Both the position numbers and the translations under genes were made by a program. DNA of 12,443 nt from Actinocrinis sp046724665. GTDB taxonomy: Bacteria; Actinomycetota; Actinomycetes; Streptomycetales; Catenulisporaceae. The stretch lies in contig JBKOWZ010000176.1 in the NCBI GenBank assembly GCA_046724665.1, forward strand, positions 1-12,443, given 5' to 3'. The notes under the pieces were generated by a model that saw nothing but the letters and a program-made list of their open reading frames with translations, had not been told where the DNA came from and ran no database searches. Below are positions 1-6,419 of the stretch, in pieces (within the stretch, counting starts at the first letter, position 1; the number at the start of each line of letters is the position of its first letter).

Positions 1-997
1 CCCCGGCGGCGCGGGCGATGAGCAGCGCGACCGGCGTCACGTCCACGCCGAGCGACGGCACGCCGCGTCGGGCGAGCTCGGCGGCCAGCCGTCCGGGACC
101 GCAGCCGATGTCGAGTGTCGGGCCGGTACACCGGTCGAGCAGCGCGATGTCGGCGGCGTCGGGCGCCGCGGCGTACCTCGCGACGTCGAGGTGGAAGACC
201 GTACCGGCGTCGGAGGTCAACGCGACCGGTTCGAACTCGCCAGGCTCGCGATCGGTCGCCAGGGTGCGCCACAACGCGCGTTCGTACTCTGACGAGACCG
301 GGCCGGTCCAGGTCACCGCCGCTGTCCGCTCGGGTTCGCTCTCGGGATCGATCCGGCGCAGCAGGCGCGCGACGCGGCTGTGCGGGATCTGCTTGGCCAC
401 GTGCCGCACATCAGCGGCTTCATCGATGTCGCGCAGCGTGGGCAGGACGCTGATCCGCAGGTCGGCGCCGACGAGGCGCGCGTGCTGGATCCGTCCGGTG
501 TCCGGGCGCGACATCGGCACGCCGACCAGCAGCCCGCGCACCCGCCGATGGCCCGGTTCGCGCAGGCCGAGCGCCCAGAAGCCGCCGTCGTCGGCGGGTG
601 CGAAGACCGCGTCCGCCTCGCCGTGGGCCAGCGACATCAGGCCTCTGTTCAACATGTCGGACGAGACCTGCGGCGTGTCCATGCCGATCAGCAGCGCAGG
701 GCCCTGATCGATCCGCGCCGCGTCCGCGAAGGCCGCCGCGAGTCGCACGTCCAGCGTGCCCGGCACCTGCGGCACGATCGTGAACGCGCCGCGCACGGAC
801 TGCGGCAGCCAGTCCCCGACCGCGCCGTCCAGTACCAGCACTCGATGATCGACTGCCGCGTGCCGCACGACGTCCAGCGTGTCGAGCAGGCAGGCGTGAG
901 CGAACCGCGCCGCCTGCGCCGAGGTGTACGGAGGGCACAGCCTGGTCTTCACACGGCCGGCCACCGGCTCCTTCGCGATGACGATCAGGCTGCTCAT
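1..997 (-). CDS. DUF2064 (CofC/GT-A-like transferase) fused to class I SAM methyltransferase, 3' end missing
   Basis: I translated the minus strand codon by codon from the ATG at 997-995; 332 codons run without a stop off the left edge, so the C-terminus is missing. Residues 1 to about 205 look like DUF2064 (rSAM/selenodomain-associated transferase 1; related to CofC/GT-A nucleotidyl and glycosyl transferases). Visible motifs are IVIAKEPVAGRVKTRL (5-20), a GMDTPQ motif near residue 100 and ADDGGFWALGL near 135. After a linker, a methyltransferase domain begins around 220-240, with SAM motif I LDIGCGPG at 295-302 and the motif II acidic residue in LGVDVT. The ATGA overlap with the upstream glycosyltransferase (994-997) and the good SD at 1005-1010 indicate co-expression. 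Substrates are unknown; by context a sugar or envelope glycan precursor. The two domains are, to my knowledge, usually separate genes, and no internal start with an SD is visible in the linker. Domain identity is fairly sure; function is inferred. Confidence 0.85.
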   Translation of the reverse strand, partial: MSSLIVIAKEPVAGRVKTRLCPPYTSAQAARFAHACLLDTLDVVRHAAVDHRVLVLDGAVGDWLPQSVRGAFTIVPQVPGTLDVRLAAAFADAARIDQGPALLIGMDTPQVSSDMLNRGLMSLAHGEADAVFAPADDGGFWALGLREPGHRRVRGLLVGVPMSRPDTGRIQHARLVGADLRISVLPTLRDIDEAADVRHVAKQIPHSRVARLLRRIDPESEPERTAAVTWTGPVSSEYERALWRTLATDREPGEFEPVALTSDAGTVFHLDVARYAAAPDAADIALLDRCTGPTLDIGCGPGRLAAELARRGVPSLGVDVTPVALLIARAAG

Positions 998-3105
998 CGG
1001 CCAGCCTCCTGCACCGCTCGCGCCCGCTGCGACTCCTGCCAGACCCGGTTCATGTCCCGGATCGCCTGAAGGGTGCCGGTGAGCGTGCCGGTGACCTTGG
1101 ACCTGCCGGTGCGCGGTGCGTAATCGACGTCTGTCTCGGTGATCCGCCATCCGGCATGCGCCGCGGCGAGCACGGTCTCCAGCGGGTAGCCGGAGCGGCG
1201 ATCCGTGACGCCCAGGTCCAGCAGCGCCTCGCGCCGCGCGGCGCGCATCGGACCCAGATCCCTGACCTGCACCCCGGTGCGGCGCAGCCTGAACGCCAGC
1301 AGCCGGTTCGCGATCCGGGCGTGCGGCGGCCACGCCGCGGCGGTGAGCGGACGGCGCCGCCCGAGCACGAGGTCTGACTCGCCGGCCAGCACCGGCCCGG
1401 CGACCCGGGGCAGCTGCCGTGGATCGAGCGAGCCGTCGCAGTCGCAGAAGCAGACGACGGGAGCCGTCGCGGCGGCGAGCCCGGCATGGCAGGCGGCGCC
1501 GAAGCCGCGCCGCGGCTCCGTCACGACGAGCGCGCCGAGGTCGGCCGCGATCCGCGCGGAGCCGTCGGTGGAACCGTTGTCCACGACGATCGCGCGGTAG
1601 CCCTCCGGCATCCGGCCGAGGACGTAAGGCAGCGCCTCGGCCTCGTCGAGGCAGGGCAGCACGACATCGACGAGGGGCATAGCAGCCTCCTGAGGAGTTC
1701 TGGTGAGAGCGGCGGGTTCGGGTTCGGCGCGTCGGCGGCGGTCGCGGCGCAGGGCGGCGCCGGCGAGGACCGCGAGCAGCGCGAGGCCGTAACCGAGCCG
1801 GACCGCGTCGTCTCGGTCGATTCCGAAGCCCTGGCCGAGCGTCGAGACGTAGACGGCGAGCGCGAGTGCGAGCCATTCGACGCGGCCGTCGAGCCCGACC
1901 AGCGCGACGAGCAAGATCGCGTACCAGGGGAAGGGCGGCGTGGTAACGAACAGCGTCGTGCCCGTGAGCAGCAGTGCGCCGCGCCACGGCTGCGACGGGT
2001 CGGCGTAACGCAGCACCGCGACGCCTGCCGCGGCCACGATCAGTACCGCCGCCGCCCCGGTCCACGCGGCCGGCAGGATCGGGCTGAGCAGCAGGAACCC
2101 GCCACCGTCCGAGTAACCCTGTTCGTGCAGATAGCCGGGGATGTAGCCGATCACCTTCGTCCCGACGGCGATCACGTGCGGCAGGTAGACGGCGACGACC
2201 GCGGCGAGCGCCGTCGCCGTGACGAGCACCGGCCGGCGGCGCATCACCGTAGGTAGAGCAAGCGCAGGTGTGAGCTTCGCCCCGATGCCGAGCCCGAGCA
2301 GCAGCGCGCCGATCACGTAGCGCCGCCGGGCCAGTCCGGCTCGGGCGAGGACCACGAGCCCGCAGACGGTCAGCAGCGCCGCCAGCACATCGACGTGTGC
2401 TCCGTTGCCGGTCTCGTAGGCGACCAGCGGGCACCAGGCCCACAGCGCCGCGAGCCTGACGTCACGCCCGAGCGCGCGCAGCCCGAGCAGCAGCGCGATC
2501 GTCGTGGCCAAGGCGAGCGCGGCGGCCGCGAGCTGGATCGGCTTGTAGCGGCTCCCCGGCGGGGACAGGTCGTGCACGACCAGGAAATACGCCTCGGAGA
2601 TCGGCGGATAGATCGTGTGCACGGCCGGCCGGTTGATCAAGGTGCAGCCGGGCAGCAGAAGGCCGCCGTCCGGGTCCGGCGTGCCCGGCGGCACGCATTT
2701 GCCCTTGGCGATCCCTCCGTCGGGCCAGAGGAACGGGTCACGCAGCCCGGCCAGCTCGGGCGCGGCGGGCACATGGTCGTACGGATCGATGCCGGCGGCC
2801 TGGACCCGGCCGTCCCAGATGTAGCGGAAGAGGTCGTCGCTGCTGTGCTCGCGGGACGAAGCGGCCGCGAGACCCGCGGCGATACCGCCGAGCAGGATCA
2901 GGACCACGGCCGCGCGCGCCGGCACCTTGCGCAGCAGCCACACCGCGACGGCGAACGCCAGCCAGGCCGCGCCGAGCAGCCGCTTCGCCTGCCAGCCCAG
3001 GTTCTGCGCGGGCGAGTCGATCTGGACGCGCGCGGCGAGCGCGGCGGTGAGCGCGGCCAGCGCCAGGCCGACCGCCACCGTCCGCAGGGACCGTATTGAT
3101 CTCAC
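994..3105 (-). CDS. Integral membrane GT-C-like (mannosyl)transferase fused to GT2 glycosyltransferase
   Basis: The 703-residue protein has two parts. Residues 1 to about 455 are a multi-pass membrane protein resembling GT87/DUF2029-type polyprenyl-phosphate-sugar-dependent mannosyltransferases. Early membrane segments lie near 10-28, 41-58 and 64-82. They are followed by an acidic motif, SDDLFRYIWDGR (89-100), typical of the catalytic outer loop of this class; two cysteines in the same loop could pair. An Arg-rich linker (about 455-470) leads to a GT2 domain (476-703) like polyprenyl-phosphate hexose synthases: VLPCLDE (482-488), VVDNGSTDG (507-515), the metal-binding DCD in FCDCDGS (553-559) and GRSK (667-670). 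The GT2 part could make the lipid-linked donor on the cytoplasmic face that the membrane part uses outside; this is inference. The first codon is GTG with no clear SD, so the start is uncertain. An internal ATG at 1680 has a perfect SD. Confidence 0.85.
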   Translation of the reverse strand: MRSIRSLRTVAVGLALAALTAALAARVQIDSPAQNLGWQAKRLLGAAWLAFAVAVWLLRKVPARAAVVLILLGGIAAGLAAASSREHSSDDLFRYIWDGRVQAAGIDPYDHVPAAPELAGLRDPFLWPDGGIAKGKCVPPGTPDPDGGLLLPGCTLINRPAVHTIYPPISEAYFLVVHDLSPPGSRYKPIQLAAAALALATTIALLLGLRALGRDVRLAALWAWCPLVAYETGNGAHVDVLAALLTVCGLVVLARAGLARRRYVIGALLLGLGIGAKLTPALALPTVMRRRPVLVTATALAAVVAVYLPHVIAVGTKVIGYIPGYLHEQGYSDGGGFLLLSPILPAAWTGAAAVLIVAAAGVAVLRYADPSQPWRGALLLTGTTLFVTTPPFPWYAILLVALVGLDGRVEWLALALAVYVSTLGQGFGIDRDDAVRLGYGLALLAVLAGAALRRDRRRRAEPEPAALTRTPQEAAMPLVDVVLPCLDEAEALPYVLGRMPEGYRAIVVDNGSTDGSARIAADLGALVVTEPRRGFGAACHAGLAAATAPVVCFCDCDGSLDPRQLPRVAGPVLAGESDLVLGRRRPLTAAAWPPHARIANRLLAFRLRRTGVQVRDLGPMRAARREALLDLGVTDRRSGYPLETVLAAAHAGWRITETDVDYAPRTGRSKVTGTLTGTLQAIRDMNRVWQESQRARAVQEAGR
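1005..1010 (-). promoter_or_regulatory. Shine-Dalgarno of the DUF2064-methyltransferase gene
   Basis: The minus strand reads AGGAGG seven bases before the ATG at 997. It lies inside the 3' end of the upstream glycosyltransferase gene, whose TGA overlaps the start codon. The site fixes the start and allows independent or re-initiated translation. The same ten bases, CAGGAGGCTG, also precede the internal ATG at 1680. Confidence 0.8.
1686..1691 (-). promoter_or_regulatory. Internal Shine-Dalgarno before the GT2 domain
   Basis: The minus strand reads AGGAGG five bases before an in-frame ATG at 1680-1678, exactly where the GT2 domain begins (MPLVDVVLP). A free GT2 protein of 228 residues could be made in addition to the fusion. 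It may instead be a relic of two formerly separate genes whose stop codon was lost. Confidence 0.6.
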
Positions 3106-3123
3106 ACCGACTTAAGGTGGCAG

Positions 3124-3146
3124 CGCCGCGCCCCCGAAACGCGGCG
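3124..3146. repeat. Inverted repeat in the divergent control region
   Basis: CGCCGCG (3124-3130) and CGCGGCG (3140-3146) form a seven-base inverted repeat around a nine-base C/A-rich loop. It lies between the glycosyltransferase start and the response regulator promoter. In DNA this GC-rich it may be chance; it could be an operator or a structure in a transcript. Confidence 0.3.
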
Positions 3147-3156
3147 GCGCGGCGTG

Positions 3157-3173
3157 CCGTAAGAGCTCCGTAA
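3157..3173 (+). promoter_or_regulatory. CCGTAA direct repeat with 11-bp period, probable OmpR/PhoB-type operator
   Basis: CCGTAA occurs at 3157-3162 and again at 3168-3173, start to start 11 bp, about one helical turn. Tandem half-sites on one DNA face are how winged-helix OmpR/PhoB regulators usually bind. The centre (3165) is 58 bp from the regulator's ATG and 60 bp from the divergent glycosyltransferase GTG, so a bound dimer could act on both. The binding protein is inferred to be the adjacent regulator. Confidence 0.5.
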
Positions 3174-3209
3174 TCAGTGGGGAACGGCCCTGGCGCAGGC
3201 GGACCGGTC

Positions 3210-3215
3210 TAGAGT
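3210..3215 (+). promoter_or_regulatory. -10 element of the response regulator, probably leaderless
   Basis: TAGAGT fits the actinobacterial -10 pattern TAnnnT and ends seven bases before the ATG at 3223. That places the predicted transcription start on or next to the A of the start codon. No convincing SD or -35 box is present, in line with a leaderless, possibly activator-dependent promoter. Confidence 0.5.
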
Positions 3216-3222
3216 GGTTGAG

Positions 3223-3975
3223 ATGGAAACCAGCGCTGACGTGCTCGTCGTCGACGACGATCCGACCGTGGCCGAAGTGGTCGCGGCGTACCTGCGCCGC
3301 TTCGGCCACCGGGTGCGGCTGGCCGCCGACGGCCCGAGCGCGGTCGCCACGGCGCACCTCAAGCGCCCCGACCTGATCGTGCTCGACCTGATGCTGCCCG
3401 GGTTCGACGGCTTCGAGGTCTACCGGCGCATCCGCCGCCTCGGCCCGGTGCCGGTGATCATGCTGACCGCGCGCGGCGAGGAGCACGACCGGATCCTCGG
3501 CCTCGAACTCGGCGCCGACGACTACGTCACCAAGCCGTTCAGCCCGCGCGAGCTCTCGCTGCGCGCCAACTCGGTGCTGCGCCGCTCCCGCCAGCACCCC
3601 GCCGCCGAGAACCAGGACCCCGACGTGCGGCGGATCGCCGACATCGAGGTCGATGTCACCGGGCACCAGGCCAGCCGCGGCGGCGTGCCGCTCGCGCTGA
3701 CCGGCCGCGAGTTCGACCTGCTCGCGTTCCTGCTCGCGCACCCAGGCCAGGCGTTCACCCGCGCCGACCTGATGCGGCTGGTGTGGGGCTGGGACTACGG
3801 CGACCAGTCCACGGTGACCGTCCACGTGCGGCGGCTGCGCGAGAAGATCGAGCAGGACCCGGCCGAGCCGCGGCTCCTGGTCACCGTCTGGGGCGTCGGC
3901 TACCGGCTCGACCCGCCGGAGCTGTCCACGCCATCACAGGACTTGGACGCCGACGCCGACGGGACCGGCCGATGA
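3223..3975 (+). CDS. OmpR/PhoB-family response regulator
   Basis: This 250-residue DNA-binding regulator is of normal length for the family. The receiver domain (about 6-120) has the acidic pocket D11-D13, phospho-acceptor Asp55 in VLDLMLPG, the switch Thr82 in MLTA and Lys104 in TKPF. The C-terminal winged helix (about 140-235) shows LTGREFDLLAFLLAHPGQ, the recognition-helix region TVTVHVRRLREKIE and the terminal hairpin VTVWGVGYR. I chose the ATG at 3223 over the in-frame GTG at 3214 because the GTG overlaps the -10 element and the ATG sits at the predicted leaderless start. The stop overlaps the kinase start by ATGA, so the two are translationally coupled. It likely controls itself and the divergent glycosyltransferase operon through the CCGTAA repeat. 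Family assignment is certain; targets are inferred. Confidence 0.95.
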   Translation: METSADVLVVDDDPTVAEVVAAYLRRFGHRVRLAADGPSAVATAHLKRPDLIVLDLMLPGFDGFEVYRRIRRLGPVPVIMLTARGEEHDRILGLELGADDYVTKPFSPRELSLRANSVLRRSRQHPAAENQDPDVRRIADIEVDVTGHQASRGGVPLALTGREFDLLAFLLAHPGQAFTRADLMRLVWGWDYGDQSTVTVHVRRLREKIEQDPAEPRLLVTVWGVGYRLDPPELSTPSQDLDADADGTGR

Positions 3976-5093
3976 GCGACCAGCTTCTCATCGTCCTGAT
4001 CGGCGGCGGCAGCGCGATCGGCGTCGGCGCGATCGGACTGGCCGTGCTGCGCCTGCTGCGCGGCCGCTCGATGCGGCTGAAACTGTTCGCGGTCGCGACG
4101 TTCACCGTGCTCGCCATGGCGGCCGGGGTGCTCGCCGCCGCCCAGGCGATGTTCCTGTCGCAGCACGACTTCGGCGTCACGCTCGTGGTCTGCATCGCCG
4201 CCGGACTGGTCGCCAGCGCGATGGCGATACCGCTGGCGCGCGGCGTCACCGCGGACAGCCGCGCGCTGCGCGACGCCCTGCGCGCGCTCGGCGACGCGGA
4301 GCCCGAAAACGGCCGCCCGGCGGCGATGGCCACGGCGGAGCTCGATGATCTGCGGCGCGAGTTGACGACCACCGCCGCGCGGCTGACCGAGTCCCGGGAA
4401 CGGGAGCGCGCGCTCGAGCGGTCGCGGCGCGAACTGGTCGCATGGGTCTCGCACGACCTGCGCACGCCGCTGGCGGGCCTGCGCGCCATGGCCGAGGCCC
4501 TCGAAGACGGCGTCGCCACCGACCCGCACCGGTACCACACGCAGATCCGCACGTCGGTGGACCGGCTGGCCGCGATGGTGGACGACCTGTTCGAGATGTC
4601 GCGCATCCACGCCGGCGCGCTGCGGCTCACCCTCGAGCGCGTCCCGCTCACCGATCTGGTGGACGAGGCGGTCATCGGCGCCGACCCGCTCGCCCGCGCC
4701 TGCGGCGTCACGCTCGCGGCGGACGTGCGCACGCCGCTGGCGGTGCGCGTCGATGCCAGGGAACTGTCACGCGCGCTGACGAACCTGGTCGCCAACGCCA
4801 TCCGGCACACGCCGAGCGACGGCGCGGTGCGCGTCGAGGCGACCGAGCAGGACGGCCGGGTCGTGCTCGCGGTCGTCGATGCCTGCGGCGGCATCCCGGA
4901 GGCGGACCTCGACCGGGTCTTCGAGGTCGCCTGGCGCGGCACCGCGGCGCGCACGCCGGAACCGCTGGCCGGGGCCGGCCTCGGCCTGGCGATCGTGCGC
5001 GGCATCGTCGAGGCGCACTCCGGCGAGGTGGACGTGCGCAACGTGGTCGGCGGCTGCCGTTTCGAGGTGCGCCTGCCGATGCCGACCGGCTGA
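3972..5093 (+). CDS. Membrane sensor histidine kinase, partner of the adjacent regulator
   Basis: The protein has 373 residues. Three hydrophobic stretches near 4-28, 36-60 and 67-89 have only a very short loop between the last two (about 61-67), so there is no room for an extracytoplasmic sensor domain. A linker that could be a HAMP-like segment plus coiled coil (90-155) precedes the phosphorylation site His161 in WVSHDLRTPL. The catalytic domain has an N box (LTNLVANAIRHTP), a G1 box in the variant form VVDACGGIPE, and a G2 box GAGLGLAIVRGIVEAH. The start is the ATG at 3972 inside the ATGA overlap with the regulator; a longer in-frame reading from 3783 would overlap the regulator and is not supported. 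It presumably autophosphorylates and passes phosphate to Asp55 of the regulator. The signal is unknown. Confidence 0.94.
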   Translation: MSDQLLIVLIGGGSAIGVGAIGLAVLRLLRGRSMRLKLFAVATFTVLAMAAGVLAAAQAMFLSQHDFGVTLVVCIAAGLVASAMAIPLARGVTADSRALRDALRALGDAEPENGRPAAMATAELDDLRRELTTTAARLTESRERERALERSRRELVAWVSHDLRTPLAGLRAMAEALEDGVATDPHRYHTQIRTSVDRLAAMVDDLFEMSRIHAGALRLTLERVPLTDLVDEAVIGADPLARACGVTLAADVRTPLAVRVDARELSRALTNLVANAIRHTPSDGAVRVEATEQDGRVVLAVVDACGGIPEADLDRVFEVAWRGTAARTPEPLAGAGLGLAIVRGIVEAHSGEVDVRNVVGGCRFEVRLPMPTG

Positions 5094-5117
5094 CCGCCGC
5101 CGGCGATCGCCGGTCAG
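5090..5117. terminator. Palindrome containing both convergent stop codons, candidate two-way terminator
   Basis: CTGACCG (5090-5096) pairs with CGGTCAG (5111-5117), and the interior contains the self-complementary GCGATCGC. The TGA of the kinase (5091-5093) lies in one arm and that of the epimerase (5114-5116, minus strand) in the other. There is no U-tract on either side, so it would be a non-canonical terminator or RNA-end stabiliser of the kind common in actinomycetes. Confidence 0.5.
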
Positions 5118-6169
5118 CGGCCCGGATCGGCGAACTGCGCGAGGCCTTCGGTGAACGCCACCGCGGGCTGCCAGCCGAGTTCGGTGCGCAGCCGCTCATT
5201 CGACGCGGTGACGTGCCGCACGTCGCCGAGCCGGTATTCGCCGGTCACCACGGGAACCGGACCCCGCATCGCCTCGGACAGGCCGGCCGCCAGTTCGCCG
5301 ACCGTGCGCGGCGTGCCGCTGCCGACGTTGAACGCGCGCCCCGAACCGGGGTCGGCCTTTCCGGTCCATTCGAACGCTGCCACGTTCGCGGACGCCACGT
5401 CGCGCACGTGCACGAAATCGCGCCGCTGCTGTCCGTCCTCGAATACACGCGGCGCCCTGCCCGATCGCAGTACGGACCGGAAAATCGCCGCCACTCCCGC
5501 ATAGGGCGTGTCGCGAGGCATGCGCGGGCCGTACACGTTGTGATACCGCAGCAGCGCGACGGTGCCCTCGGCAGCGCGTGCCCACGAGGTGGCGAGGAAT
5601 TCCTGCGCCGCCTTCGTCGCCGCGTAGACATTGCGCGGGTCGAGCGCCGTGTCCTCATCGACCAGGCCCGGCGCGAGGGGCGCGCCGCAGTGCGGACACG
5701 GCGGCTCGAACCGGCCCGCGGCCAGGTCGGCCGGTACGCGCGGACCCGGCGCGACCCGGCCGTGCTCGGCGCAGTCGTAACGGCCCTCGCCGTATACGAC
5801 CATGGACGAGGCGAGTACGAGCCTTGAGACACCCGCTCGCGCCATCGCGGCCAGCAGTACCGCGGTGCCGAGATCGTTGCGCCCGGCGTAGTCCGGGGCG
5901 TCGTTCAAATCGAGGCCGAGGCCGACCATCGCGGCCTGGTGGCAGACGGCGTCCACGCCGCGCAGCACTCGGGCGAGCACGGCCTCGTCGCGCACGTCGG
6001 CGTGCACGAATTCGACCCCTGACGGGATCCGCGCGCGGGACCGCTCCGGGTCCGGGTGCACGGCGGGCAGCAGCGCGTCGTACGCGGTCACCTCGTGTCC
6101 GGCGGCGAGCAGTGATTCGACGACATGTGATCCGATGAATCCGGCCGCGCCGGTGACCAGTACCTTCAT
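5114..6169 (-). CDS. NAD-dependent extended-SDR nucleotide-sugar epimerase, dTDP-L-rhamnose 4-epimerase-like
   Basis: The 351-residue protein is of typical extended-SDR length. It has the dinucleotide motif GAAGFIG (7-13), Asp31 after the second strand for NAD ribose, the active-site SSMVVYG (121-127) and the catalytic pair Tyr182 and Lys186 in VYAATK. An insert between them has C133, H136 and a CPHC pair (C158, C161), resembling the Cys-rich insert of WbiB-type dTDP-L-rhamnose 4-epimerases and possibly binding metal. The exact substrate is not provable from sequence; other nucleotide-sugar 4-epimerases are alternatives. I chose the ATG at 6169 over the GTG at 6178 because a -10 element ends seven bases upstream. 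It converges on the kinase and probably supplies an activated sugar to the glycosyltransferases of this locus. Confidence 0.88.
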   Translation of the reverse strand: MKVLVTGAAGFIGSHVVESLLAAGHEVTAYDALLPAVHPDPERSRARIPSGVEFVHADVRDEAVLARVLRGVDAVCHQAAMVGLGLDLNDAPDYAGRNDLGTAVLLAAMARAGVSRLVLASSMVVYGEGRYDCAEHGRVAPGPRVPADLAAGRFEPPCPHCGAPLAPGLVDEDTALDPRNVYAATKAAQEFLATSWARAAEGTVALLRYHNVYGPRMPRDTPYAGVAAIFRSVLRSGRAPRVFEDGQQRRDFVHVRDVASANVAAFEWTGKADPGSGRAFNVGSGTPRTVGELAAGLSEAMRGPVPVVTGEYRLGDVRHVTASNERLRTELGWQPAVAFTEGLAQFADPGR

Positions 6170-6176
6170 GCAACTC

Positions 6177-6182
6177 ACGCTA
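6177..6182 (-). promoter_or_regulatory. -10 element of the epimerase gene, probably leaderless
   Basis: The minus strand reads TAGCGT, then seven bases, then the ATG at 6169. This is the same geometry as in front of the response regulator and the PPOX gene. No SD is visible. The GTG at 6178 falls inside the -10, which argues against it as the start. Confidence 0.45.
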
Positions 6183-6276
6183 GGCGGCCCGCCGGCGCCG
6201 GCGCGCAGCGGCGCGGCGCGGCGTCACGGGTTCGTAAGGTATGCATGTCCGCACCCGCCGGGCGTAGGTTGCGGGA

Positions 6277-6299
6277 GAAATGAAACCTGCATTTCGAAA
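6277..6299. promoter_or_regulatory. AT-richer inverted repeats between the epimerase and ROK gene, candidate operator
   Basis: GAAATG (6277-6282) and CATTTC (6290-6295) form an inverted repeat with a seven-base spacer. The right arm overlaps the perfect palindrome TTTCGAAA (6292-6299). This is the most AT-rich stretch of the 214-bp divergent gap. ROK repressors generally bind A/T-flanked palindromes, so autoregulation or control of the epimerase is possible. The link to the ROK protein is inference. Confidence 0.35.
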
Positions 6300-6367
6300 C
6301 GCGGGCAGAAATCGGCCACGCCGGCGCGGATGTGCTGGTAGTGCCGGTGCGCGGCCCCCCGGCGGGC

Positions 6368-6413
6368 TAAGATCTCAGCATCCGTGCGAAGACGCGGGAT
6401 GGCATCAAGGGGG
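6368..6413 (+). promoter_or_regulatory. Promoter -10 and Shine-Dalgarno of the ROK gene
   Basis: TAAGAT at 6368-6373 fits TAnnnT. AAGGGGG at 6407-6413 lies six bases before the ATG at 6420 and supports that start over the in-frame GTG at 6384 and ATG at 6399, neither of which has an SD. Unlike its neighbours, this gene therefore has a leader, of about 40 bases. No clear -35 was found. Confidence 0.5.
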
Positions 6414-6419
6414 CGCCGC

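Noticed and set aside
18..1069. Plus-strand open frames over the left edge
   Set aside because: They are antisense to the DUF2064-methyltransferase, whose minus-strand translation carries two intact domains.
3181..3211. GGAAC and GTC as an ECF-sigma promoter before the response regulator
   Set aside because: The spacing of about 21 bases is too long for known ECF promoters; TAGAGT seven bases before the ATG explains the start better.
3783..3971. Upstream extension of the histidine kinase
   Set aside because: It would overlap the regulator's DNA-binding domain, and the extra residues are Arg/Pro/Gly-rich. The ATG at 3972 fits the ATGA coupling and begins a membrane segment.
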